A stretch of 11,906 bases of DNA from assembly GCA_021736965.1 (NCBI GenBank), contig JAIPEV010000038.1, positions 1 through 11,906 on the forward strand, in the 5' to 3' direction. Positions 1-7,213 of the stretch are shown piece after piece. This stretch comes from Halanaerobiales bacterium. Lineage in GTDB: Bacteria; Bacillota; Halanaerobiia; Halanaerobiales; M55B127. The translations under genes were made by a program, and so were the position numbers. The stretch's first letter is position 1; every line of letters begins with the position of its first letter. Below the pieces are notes generated by a model. That model did no database searches, was not told where the DNA came from, and was given only the letters and a program-made list of their open reading frames with translations.

Positions 1-1497
1 TAAGTCTTTTATAAATTCTTTTCTAGATTTTTTTTGATAGAGTTCAGTCTGTAACTCTTCATATTTATCTTCTAAACTATCATATTTGAGTCTATTTTGG
101 TCAAGCTCAACAGATAATTTTTCTTTTTTATTAATAGTTTTATTAATTTTTTGTAAGGTATCTTCGATTTCTTGATCATACTTTTTTTCTTTATCGTTTA
201 GATACATTTTTTCTTTTAGTACTTTTTCTTTTCTATCCTTTAAGTCAGAAATGACTCTTTGTTTGTACTTAATTTGTTCTTTAATCTTATCAAAGTCTCT
301 TTTTAGCTGATTTATATCAATATTATCAGCAAAAAGATTTTCTCTATATTCGTTTAGTTCTTGTCTGGCATTTTTTAACTTTTCTACCTTTGTTTCATAT
401 TTTAGCTCAATTTCATCTTTTCTTTTTTCTAACCGATTAAGTTCTTTTTTTTCTTTAGCTCTTTTGGACTTTAAATCAGTTAACTTTTCATAAGATTCCT
501 TTAACTGTTCAATAATATTATCGATATCATTACTTAGATCATCTTTTTCTCTTAAAAGACTGTTCTTTCTTTCTTTAATAATTTTAATCCTATTTTTAGT
601 CTCTTCACTTTTAGCATTTAAGTTATAGTATTGATCCCTTTTATTATCATAAGAGATTTCTAAATCTCTTAACTCTTCTTTTTTTCTTTGAAATATTGTT
701 TTCTTTTTGTTGCTTATTTCTTCTTTTTTATCAATTTCAGTCTGGTATGAATCTTTTTTGACCTTTAATTGATCTAATTCTTTAATTAATTTATCATAAA
801 GATCTAAAAGTAAATTGATCTCAATATCTTTTAGTTCATCTTTTAGTTTTCTATATTTTTTTGCTTTTTTTGCTTCCTTTTCCACCTTATTATATTGCTT
901 TTCAATTTCCCATACTAGATCTTTTATCCGTTGTAAATTATCATTTGTCTTTTTTAGTCTTTTTTCTGCATCTGTTTTTCTCGAATTATACTTACTAATT
1001 CCAGCTGCTTCTTCAAAAAGTTCTCTTAAATTTTCAGGTTTTGAATTTATTATCTGGGTGATCTTACCCTGACTTACAATTGAGTATGAGTTGTTACCTA
1101 AACCTGTATCCATTAAAACTTCATTAACATCTTTTAGTCTACATTTACTATCATTGATTAAATAGTCACTTTGTCCATCTTCTGTTACTTCTCTTGATAT
1201 TTTTACTTCATCTGTATCTATATCAAGTATTCTTTCAGTGTTATCTAAATATAGCGAAACCTCTGCAGAACTTGCAGCAGGAAGTTTTTCACTTCCAGAA
1301 AATATTACATCTGCCATCTCAGTTCCTCTTAAGTTTTTAGCACTCTGTTCACCTAATACCCAACGCACAGCATCAACAATATTACTTTTCCCACTACCAT
1401 TTGGACCTACGATAGCTGTTATTGGAGTGTCAAATCTTAAGTTTATTGTATTTGCAAAGGATTTAAATCCCTTTATCTTTATCTTTTTTAAAAACAA
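1..1497 (-). CDS. smc: Chromosome segregation ATPase Smc, N-terminal 499 residues (3' end cut by window edge)
   Basis: Smc is the ATPase of the bacterial condensin Smc-ScpA-ScpB, which loads on DNA near the origin and aligns the chromosome arms. The frame is open from a TTG at 1497-1495 to base 1. The protein begins MFLKKIKIKGFKSFA, nearly the family's canonical start, and AGAGGTG lies 6 bases before the TTG, so the unusual start is well supported. Visible head elements are the Walker A GPNGSGKS (residues 31-38, K37), the arginine R57 in NLRG, and the Q-loop glutamine Q143 in VSQGKI. From about residue 165 to 499 the sequence is charged, K/E-rich heptad-like coiled coil. Family members have about 1,190 residues, so the hinge, returning coil, signature motif and Walker B lie outside the window. 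It follows spoVS by 93 bases containing a terminator-like hairpin. Identity is essentially certain. Confidence 0.96.
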   Translation of the reverse strand, partial: MFLKKIKIKGFKSFANTINLRFDTPITAIVGPNGSGKSNIVDAVRWVLGEQSAKNLRGTEMADVIFSGSEKLPAASSAEVSLYLDNTERILDIDTDEVKISREVTEDGQSDYLINDSKCRLKDVNEVLMDTGLGNNSYSIVSQGKITQIINSKPENLRELFEEAAGISKYNSRKTDAEKRLKKTNDNLQRIKDLVWEIEKQYNKVEKEAKKAKKYRKLKDELKDIEINLLLDLYDKLIKELDQLKVKKDSYQTEIDKKEEISNKKKTIFQRKKEELRDLEISYDNKRDQYYNLNAKSEETKNRIKIIKERKNSLLREKDDLSNDIDNIIEQLKESYEKLTDLKSKRAKEKKELNRLEKRKDEIELKYETKVEKLKNARQELNEYRENLFADNIDINQLKRDFDKIKEQIKYKQRVISDLKDRKEKVLKEKMYLNDKEKKYDQEIEDTLQKINKTINKKEKLSVELDQNRLKYDSLEDKYEELQTELYQKKSRKEFIKDL

Positions 1498-1531
1498 CTA
1501 TTTCACCTCTTAATCTCACTTCATTTACAAG

Positions 1532-1563
1532 AGAAAAACCTATCCCTCTATCTAGGATAGGCC
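1532..1563 (-). terminator. Intrinsic terminator or attenuator between spoVS and smc
   Basis: Read on the minus strand, CCTATCC (1561-1555) and GGATAGG (1545-1539) form a perfect 7-bp stem around a 9-base loop. Up to two further G-U pairs can form at the base, and TTTTTCTC follows at once. This is a Rho-independent terminator layout 30 bases after the spoVS stop. Only 34 bases separate the end of the U-tract from the smc TTG, and no good promoter is visible there. The hairpin may therefore be a partial terminator that lowers smc expression relative to the upstream genes; that role is inference. Confidence 0.7.
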
Positions 1564-1590
1564 CAGAGTTATAAATAATTTATATTCTTT

Positions 1591-1857
1591 TTATTGTCTC
1601 CTGGGTGCAACCGTAAACTTAATGGCTGTTCTAACCTCGTCGTCAATATCTATTTCTATAAATTCAGGAATCATTATCAGATCAATTCCAAGTGGTGCAA
1701 CATAACCTCTTGAAATAGCGATTGCTTTTACTGTTTGATTTATTGCACCAGCTCCTATTGCTTGTAACTCAACCTTACCTTCATCTCGAACTACTGCAGC
1801 TATTGCGCCTGCTACAGATTTAGGATCAGACGTACCCGATACTTTTAATGTTTCCAT
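1591..1857 (-). CDS. spoVS: Stage V sporulation protein S (SpoVS, Alba-like)
   Basis: This 88-residue protein matches the SpoVS family over its full length: METLKVS at the start, SVAGAIAAVVRDEG near residues 14-27, the hallmark QAIGAGAINQTVKAIAI stretch at about 32-48, RGYVAP at about 50-55, and an ending RTAIKFTVAPR. Bacillus subtilis SpoVS has 86 residues. It is needed for progression to stage V of sporulation, and the fold resembles the Alba nucleic-acid-binding superfamily. Its molecular target is not established, and homologues occur in non-sporulating bacteria, so it does not prove that this organism sporulates. A strong site (AGGGGGAG) lies 5 bases before the ATG. The gene sits 36 bases after rluB and 93 bases before smc, an unusual place for it. 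Confidence 0.96.
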   Translation of the reverse strand: METLKVSGTSDPKSVAGAIAAVVRDEGKVELQAIGAGAINQTVKAIAISRGYVAPLGIDLIMIPEFIEIDIDDEVRTAIKFTVAPRRQ

Positions 1858-1893
1858 ATAATCTCCCCCTTTTTTACTGCATAGGTTGTTTTT

Positions 1894-2598
1894 TTAACCT
1901 AACATATTTTGTATTTTTTCTCTGCTTAATAGCTTATATTCACCCGGTTGTAAATTTCCCAATGAAATATTACCAATCCTAATCCGCTTTAAACTGACAA
2001 CTTCATATCCTAATTTTTTAAACATCCTTCTAATCTGTCTATTGATTCCTTGATGAATAGTCACTCTATATGTAGAATTCTTGCTGTCCTGGTTAACCTT
2101 TTCAAGCTTAGACTCGGCTGTCTTACCCTCTTTAAGGTAGATACCCTTTTTAAAATTATTTTTCTCTTGTTTGGTTAAAGACCCATTTACTACAACTATA
2201 TACTCTTTATCTAATTGATAAGAAGGATGAGTAACTTTGTGAGTTAAATCGCCATCATTGGTCATTAAAAGCAAACCACTGCTGTCCATATCTAATCTGC
2301 CAATCGGATAAATTCTTTTATCAATACCGTTAATTAAATCTGTAACTTTCTTTCTTTTATGGGGGTCGTTCACAGTTGTGATATATCCAGTAGGTTTATT
2401 TAATTTTATATATATTTTTTTTTCTTCTTGAATAGGTTCTCCATCAACTAATATTTTATCATGTTTAGGGTCAACTTTAAAACCCATTTCTTTTATTATT
2501 TTACCATTTACTTTTACTCTTCCTTCAGAGATAATTTCTTCAGACTTTCTTCTTGATGCAACTCCAGCATGAGCCATTACCTTTTGAAGGCGTTCCAT
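1894..2598 (-). CDS. rluB: 23S rRNA pseudouridine synthase, RsuA/RluB family
   Basis: This 234-residue enzyme isomerises a uridine in 23S rRNA, by family at the position equivalent to E. coli U2605 in the peptidyl transferase region. An N-terminal S4 RNA-binding domain (about residues 1-60: RLQKVMAHAGVASRRKSEE, then GRVKVNG) is followed by the synthase domain. The catalytic motif GRLDMDSSGLLL lies at 100-111 with nucleophile D103. The late RsuA-family motif GINRQIRRM occurs near residue 185-193. Length is typical. The ATG is preceded by AAGGAGATG. It lies 60 bases after scpB; scpAB followed by rluB is a common Firmicute neighbourhood (B. subtilis ypuG-ypuH and ypuL). RluE, RluF and RsuA are close paralogues with different targets, and the RluB assignment rests partly on this context. 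Confidence 0.93.
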   Translation of the reverse strand: MERLQKVMAHAGVASRRKSEEIISEGRVKVNGKIIKEMGFKVDPKHDKILVDGEPIQEEKKIYIKLNKPTGYITTVNDPHKRKKVTDLINGIDKRIYPIGRLDMDSSGLLLMTNDGDLTHKVTHPSYQLDKEYIVVVNGSLTKQEKNNFKKGIYLKEGKTAESKLEKVNQDSKNSTYRVTIHQGINRQIRRMFKKLGYEVVSLKRIRIGNISLGNLQPGEYKLLSREKIQNMLG

Positions 2599-2658
2599 CT
2601 ACTTACATCTCCTTTTATTATATCTATATTATTCTTTAAAAAACGATATATTCCTTTA

Positions 2659-3195
2659 TTATTCTTGCTCAAATACTTTTTTATAGTCAATGTCTTCAAT
2701 CTTAGGTAACTTTGATAGATCACTTAGACCAAATTTTTGTAAAAATACAGTTGTTGTACCATAGATTAGTGGATTACCGATCGTTTCTTTTCTTCCCTTT
2801 TCTTCAATTAAACTATACTTTTCTAATGTAGAAAGGACCCTTTCTACATTTACACCTCTAATTGATTCGATCTCTCTTCTTGTTAGAGGCTGTTCATAGG
2901 CAATAATTGCAAGTGTCTCTAAAGCTGCAGAAGATAACTTTTTATGTTTTGATATATTTAGATAATCTAATATCAAATCTCCATATTCCTTCTTTGTTTC
3001 AAATACAAAATGATCATTGTATTTGTTTAACTCAAAACCATGAATTTCTTTTTGATATTCTTCATGTAGATTTTGAATTAAGGGTCTTAATTCAGATATC
3101 TTTTTATCGATCACTCTCGATAACTTATTTATACTTACCGGTTCATCAGCTGCAAATATTACTGTTTCTAACTTAGCTAATTCTTTATCTTCCAT
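2659..3195 (-). CDS. scpB: Segregation and condensation protein B
   Basis: ScpB is the kite subunit that dimerises and binds the middle of ScpA in the Smc-ScpAB condensin. The protein is 178 residues from the ATG chosen here (B. subtilis ScpB has 197). Two winged-helix domains are apparent: an N-terminal one beginning ELAKLETVIFAAD, and a second at about 87-157 with the family signature SAALETLAIIAYEQPLTR and GRKETIGNPLIYGTT. The tail is short and acidic. An in-frame GTG nine bases earlier (3204) overlaps the AGGTG ribosome binding site. ATG at 3195 sits 6 bases after that site and is preferred. The gene begins 14 bases after the scpA stop, so the two are almost surely translated together. 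Confidence 0.96.
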   Translation of the reverse strand: MEDKELAKLETVIFAADEPVSINKLSRVIDKKISELRPLIQNLHEEYQKEIHGFELNKYNDHFVFETKKEYGDLILDYLNISKHKKLSSAALETLAIIAYEQPLTRREIESIRGVNVERVLSTLEKYSLIEEKGRKETIGNPLIYGTTTVFLQKFGLSDLSKLPKIEDIDYKKVFEQE

Positions 3196-3209
3196 TATTA
3201 ACACCTACT

Positions 3210-3923
3210 TTAGGTTAATACAATTTCAATTGGTGCAAACAATTCTTCTTGTTTCACCTTAACTTTATTAGCTTTTATCAGTTCTAATATACTTAAAAAA
3301 GTAACTACTACTTCCATAACATTATTATGATCTTTTATTAATTTGAAAAATGAGACCTGTTTATAGTGTCCTAAGATATCCAAAACATAGTTGATCTTTT
3401 TTTCAACCTTTATCTTTTCAACAATGATATGTTCAACCTCTTTAATATCTTCAATTTCTAACTCATTATCAGAATAGATTGCTTTTAAGTAAATTTCTTT
3501 TAGATCTTTTAGATTAAAATCAATAATGACTTCTTCTTCAAAGTCTTTGATTTTTTTTAATTCAACAGTATTTTTAAAGACATTTCTCCTTGTTTCAAAG
3601 TCATCTGCTAAAACAAAAGAAAGTTCTTTGTACAACTGGTACTTCTTTAATCTTTGTACAAGGCTTTCTTCATCTTCTTCTTGATCTTGATCATCAGTTT
3701 TAGGCAAAAGGTAACGGGCCTTAATTTCAATTAACTCTGCTGCAATAACTAAAAATTCACTGGTAAACTCTAAGTTCATTATCTGCTGATCAATATAGTC
3801 TAAGTACTCACCTGTGATCTTAGCTAAAGATATTTCACTAATTTCAATTTTGTTTTTTTTAACTAATTGATATAAAAGTTCTAAAGGACCTTGAAAAGTA
3901 TTTAGTTTTACTTCATAATCCAT
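3210..3923 (-). CDS. scpA: Segregation and condensation protein A (kleisin)
   Basis: ScpA is the kleisin that bridges the two Smc heads and carries the ScpB dimer. At 237 residues it is close to B. subtilis ScpA (251). The N-terminal Smc-neck-binding domain begins with the hallmark YEVKLNTFQGPLELLYQLV and continues ISLAKITGEYLDYI. A helical region with AAELIEIKARYLLPK (about 61-75) leads into an acidic linker (DQDQEEDEE, about 78-86). The C-terminal winged-helix, about 160-237, should bind the Smc head cap. AAGGTGATAAAAG precedes the ATG. The gene is 17 bases after the M50 protease and 14 bases before scpB. Its partner smc lies about 1.7 kb downstream on the same strand. Confidence 0.96.
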   Translation of the reverse strand: MDYEVKLNTFQGPLELLYQLVKKNKIEISEISLAKITGEYLDYIDQQIMNLEFTSEFLVIAAELIEIKARYLLPKTDDQDQEEDEESLVQRLKKYQLYKELSFVLADDFETRRNVFKNTVELKKIKDFEEEVIIDFNLKDLKEIYLKAIYSDNELEIEDIKEVEHIIVEKIKVEKKINYVLDILGHYKQVSFFKLIKDHNNVMEVVVTFLSILELIKANKVKVKQEELFAPIEIVLT

Positions 3924-3940
3924 CTTTTATCACCTTATCT

Positions 3941-4585
3941 TTACTGAATCAATAAACTATAAAAAAAGTTAACAAATGGACTTATTAACTTCCACAAAAG
4001 GCCTGTATATGCCAAGACTAAAAGAATAACCATTCCTATTGGTCCCTGTAGTTTATTTAAATATTTATTTAAATTTTGAGGTAAAATGCCTCTCAAAATA
4101 TTTGAGCCATCAAGTGGCGGAATTGGTAGTAAGTTAAAAAATCCTAAACTTAAGTTAATAATTACTGCCAGTATTAAAAACCTTAGGATAATATACTGTA
4201 AATCACTTACTCCTGAACTTAATGAATTAAAAGATCCTACTGATAGAAAAGCAAAGTATGCTCTAAAGATCAAAGCAAAAATTATAGCCATTATCATATT
4301 CGAACCTGGACCTGCAACTCCTACCAACATCAACCCCTTTTTGGGATTTTTATAGTACCTAGGATCGATTGGAACCGGCTTTGCCCAACCTATTCTTCTA
4401 GTTATTAATAAAACCAAACTACCCATTAGATCTAAATGAGCTATAGGATTAATAGTAAGTCTCCCATTATCTTTTGGGGTTGGATCACCTAAAAGATAAG
4501 AAACATAACCATGTGAATATTCATGTATAGATAACGATAGTAATAAAATTGGTATAACTAAGATTAGTTCCATAATATTAGACAT
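3941..4585 (-). CDS. M50 family (site-2 protease type) membrane metalloprotease
   Basis: This 214-residue integral membrane zinc protease belongs to the small PDZ-less branch of the S2P family (B. subtilis YwhC-like). The zinc motif HEYSH lies at 21-25 in the first membrane helix, and the second metal site is in NLLPIPPLDGSNIL at 151-164 (D159). The family-typical segment NPIAHLDLMGS (46-56), WAKPVPID and GVAGPGSN (89-96) are all present. About five to six hydrophobic segments are visible (about 5-33, 52-63, 85-110, 130-155, 180-210). Such proteases cleave within membrane helices of regulators or clear membrane peptides; the substrate here is unknown. The gene starts 3 bases after the stop of the fusion gene, whose last codons contain its ribosome binding site (GAAGGGAAG), so translation is coupled. 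M50 genes next to scpAB recur in clostridia. Confidence 0.93.
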   Translation of the reverse strand: MSNIMELILVIPILLLSLSIHEYSHGYVSYLLGDPTPKDNGRLTINPIAHLDLMGSLVLLITRRIGWAKPVPIDPRYYKNPKKGLMLVGVAGPGSNMIMAIIFALIFRAYFAFLSVGSFNSLSSGVSDLQYIILRFLILAVIINLSLGFFNLLPIPPLDGSNILRGILPQNLNKYLNKLQGPIGMVILLVLAYTGLLWKLISPFVNFFYSLLIQ

Positions 4586-4588
4586 CGT

Positions 4589-7192
4589 TTACTTCCCTTC
4601 TAAATTCTTTTTTATCTTTTTTGAATAAGCAAGCTGTTTTTTCTTTGTCTTTAAATTTCCTTTTAAAAGTTGTGTTTTAACCAGTTCAAGGGCCTTACTT
4701 ATTAACGGGCCCTCTTTATAGCCAATATTTAATAAATCATTCCCATTTATAGATATTTCAATATCTGATATTTGATCAAGGTAAAAGAAGATCTTTTCTT
4801 TTAACTCTTTTTGATCATATAAAGCCATTAGTAATACTAACTGTTCATTTGTATAGTCTTTTAAAATACTATATAGGTCAACTCGGCCTGAATTATTAAC
4901 TATATTTTTTGCTACATATTCTTTTGGTCGAAATAATAATACATTTTTTATCTTTTGCTTTAGTGACCAGCTATTTATTATACTAGAAGGTATTGAAGAC
5001 ATAATAAGTGAAAAATATACAGGCCATTTCTTTACATTATAGTTATTTTGATCAAAATATGCAAGATATTTTTTCGCTCTTTTGTACTTCTCTTTTATCT
5101 TTACCGGTAAATTGTACTTATCATAAATCAAACGTAAAAAGGGAATCTCTTTTAATAAATCGATAAATTCAAGATCAACATTTTCTCGAAATAAAAGTTT
5201 TAACTCCTTATAGATACGGGGAAATGTTACATCGGAAAATCTACTGAGCCTAATTGCCTCTTGCATTAAAGCCCTTGTCTCTTCATCAATTAATAAATTT
5301 AACTGTAACACTAACCTAATACCCCTAACTATTCTAGTCGGATCATCTAAAAAACTAAAACGATGTAGTACTTTTAAGATCTTTTTTTCCACATCTTTTC
5401 TCGCTTTAAAAAAATCATATAAAGAACCGTATTCTTTAGGATGTAATGCAACAGCTAAGGCATTAATTGTGAAATCTCTTCTAAAAAGATCATCAAAAAT
5501 ATCTGCCTTTTTTACTTTAGGTAGGGCACCTGGGTGAGTATATAACTCGTTTCTAGAAACTGCAAAATCGAGATCATACTGTTTTAGTTTCATACTACCG
5601 GTTTGAAAGTGTTGATTGTATTTATAGGAAACATCATAACTTACAGCTATTTCTTTAATTAGAGATTCAATGTCTCCCTCAACAACAAAGTCAAAATCAT
5701 TATTACTTTTATTTAATAGGAGATCTCTTACCATACCACCAACTAAAAATATTTTACAGTTATTTTTATCTGCAATCTTTCCAATATTTTTAAAGAGCTT
5801 CCTGACCTGATTTGGAAGTTCATCTAATCTATTTATTATCTTTTCTTTTTCTGGTGTGATAGAAACTAAAGAACTTACATATCTATTTTGGTTTTGATTT
5901 TCTGTCTCTTCTTGATAATATTGATTTAAAATATCTCTTCTAGTAATTATTCCAATAAGATTACCCTCTTTATCTTTAACAGGTAGTCGACCAATATCAT
6001 GTTTAACCATCTTTTCTTGTGCCTTATGGATCGTATCATAAGGTTTAATAAAGATTAATTTTTTGGTCATATATGCCTTGATTGGAACCCGATAGATATC
6101 TTTTTTGACATTTAATCTTCTCAGATCTCTTGTAGTAAAAATCCCTTTTATATTTTTATTTTGATCTACTGCTAAAACACCAGAAATATTTTTGTCTTTT
6201 ATCATTTCTTTTACTTTATTTACCTTTGTATTTTGATTGACCGTTACTGGCTTTTTCATTACATCTTTAACTCTTAACGCAACTTTAACATTATCTCTGA
6301 TAGCAGTTTCTAACTTATTTTGAGCAATTTCAAGATCGGTCTTTAAAGAAACAGAACCTGCCCCAAAATGACCGCCACCTCCTAATTTATCGAAAATATC
6401 TTCTAAATTGACATTTTCATCACTACTTCTACCAATGATAATTACTTTCCCTTCCATCTCTACTAAGATGAAAATAACAGAAAGTTGATAAAGTAACTTT
6501 ATTTTTTCTGCAACATTATTTAAACCAGTTACGTAGTGAGGATATTTCAAGCTAAAATAAGTGATATCTGTATCTTTAATCTTTAGATCCTTTCTATGTT
6601 TGATTAGTAAATCAAATACTTTTTTTTGACTCTGATTGAGTGTTTCCAGTAAATATTCATTAATTATTTTTTTATTTGCTCCCATATCTAAAAGATAAGC
6701 AAAGGCGATTAGGTCTTCTGATTCTGTATTTAGATGCATAAAGTTACCTGTATCAGCAGATATTCCAAGAGCAAATAAGGTCACTTCAGATCTGTTCAAC
6801 TTCACATTTTCTCTTTTTAACCTATTTACCAGGATTGAAGTTGCTGAACCTACATTTTCTGATAGATCGATATCGATCCAGTCCAGTTTCAGATGTGGAT
6901 GATGATCATAAACAATTACTTCCACATTTTCAATATCAATAAAATCATTAAATGTACCTAATCTATCAATTTCATGGGTATCAATTATAATTACTCTTTT
7001 AACTTTTTTATATTCTATTTGATCATATTTATAGATTTCAAATTCATCTTTATAAAGTGCCAGAAATCTCTGAGCTAAGGATGTCATATTTTCTGAAATT
7101 ACAACTTTAGCATCTGTATACAGTTTTGCAGCAGCAATCATGCCTGCCAAACCATCGATATCGGTATTTTCATGTGATATAATTAAATCCAT
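4589..7192 (-). CDS. DHH phosphoesterase / CBS pair / tRNA nucleotidyltransferase-poly(A) polymerase fusion
   Basis: This 867-residue protein has three parts. Residues 1-300 form a DHH/DHHA1 phosphoesterase resembling NrnA-type oligonucleotide hydrolases. Metal motifs are intact: H7, D11 and D13 in HENTDIDG, D71 in DTHE, D96-H97-H98, D147 in ADTGN, and the substrate loop GGGGHFGAG (271-279). Two CBS domains follow (about 308-364 and 372-427), possibly sensing adenine nucleotides. From about 455 comes a class II nucleotidyltransferase: LVGGMVRD (483-490), catalytic DFD (499-501), RRDFTINALA (571-580) and DDPTR (616-620), whose D617 and R620 align with the nucleotide-templating residues of CCA-adding enzymes. 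A C-terminal body and tail includes INGNDLL (815-821). The architecture is known in several deep-branching and clostridial bacteria. Whether it adds CCA, CC, A or poly(A) cannot be read from the sequence. It starts 21 bases after pncB with GGGGATG before the ATG. Confidence 0.92.
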   Translation of the reverse strand: MDLIISHENTDIDGLAGMIAAAKLYTDAKVVISENMTSLAQRFLALYKDEFEIYKYDQIEYKKVKRVIIIDTHEIDRLGTFNDFIDIENVEVIVYDHHPHLKLDWIDIDLSENVGSATSILVNRLKRENVKLNRSEVTLFALGISADTGNFMHLNTESEDLIAFAYLLDMGANKKIINEYLLETLNQSQKKVFDLLIKHRKDLKIKDTDITYFSLKYPHYVTGLNNVAEKIKLLYQLSVIFILVEMEGKVIIIGRSSDENVNLEDIFDKLGGGGHFGAGSVSLKTDLEIAQNKLETAIRDNVKVALRVKDVMKKPVTVNQNTKVNKVKEMIKDKNISGVLAVDQNKNIKGIFTTRDLRRLNVKKDIYRVPIKAYMTKKLIFIKPYDTIHKAQEKMVKHDIGRLPVKDKEGNLIGIITRRDILNQYYQEETENQNQNRYVSSLVSITPEKEKIINRLDELPNQVRKLFKNIGKIADKNNCKIFLVGGMVRDLLLNKSNNDFDFVVEGDIESLIKEIAVSYDVSYKYNQHFQTGSMKLKQYDLDFAVSRNELYTHPGALPKVKKADIFDDLFRRDFTINALAVALHPKEYGSLYDFFKARKDVEKKILKVLHRFSFLDDPTRIVRGIRLVLQLNLLIDEETRALMQEAIRLSRFSDVTFPRIYKELKLLFRENVDLEFIDLLKEIPFLRLIYDKYNLPVKIKEKYKRAKKYLAYFDQNNYNVKKWPVYFSLIMSSIPSSIINSWSLKQKIKNVLLFRPKEYVAKNIVNNSGRVDLYSILKDYTNEQLVLLMALYDQKELKEKIFFYLDQISDIEISINGNDLLNIGYKEGPLISKALELVKTQLLKGNLKTKKKQLAYSKKIKKNLEGK

Positions 7193-7213
7193 GAAATCAT
7201 CCCCATTTTAATC

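Noticed and set aside
1..800. Repetitive-looking TTTTC/CTTTT-rich stretch that could suggest a low-complexity repeat
   Set aside because: On the minus strand it is an unbroken K/E/D/L-rich coiled coil of Smc; the skew reflects lysine and glutamate codons, not tandem repeats.
815..1513. Plus-strand open frames of 85 and 91 codons opposite smc
   Set aside because: They are antisense shadows of conserved smc codons, with low-complexity or implausible proteins.
1564..1590. TATAAA/TATAAC hexamers between spoVS and the hairpin as a promoter for smc
   Set aside because: No acceptable -35 element is found at normal spacing, and transcripts starting there would run into the terminator-like hairpin.
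1882..1901. Inverted repeat (TAGGTT / AACCTA) straddling the rluB stop, just before the spoVS binding site
   Set aside because: The stem is only 6 A/T-rich pairs with an 8-base loop and no U-tract follows on the minus strand, so it is not a convincing terminator or regulator.
2599..2658. Possible promoter in the scpB-rluB gap: TATAAT just upstream of the rluB binding site
   Set aside because: No -35-like hexamer lies at 16-18 bases, and the transcript would start almost in the ribosome binding site. TATAAT is common by chance in such AT-rich gaps.
2907..4355. Plus-strand open frames of 89 codons each opposite scpB and the M50 protease gene
   Set aside because: The opposite strand carries well-recognised conserved proteins, and these frames resemble no known family.
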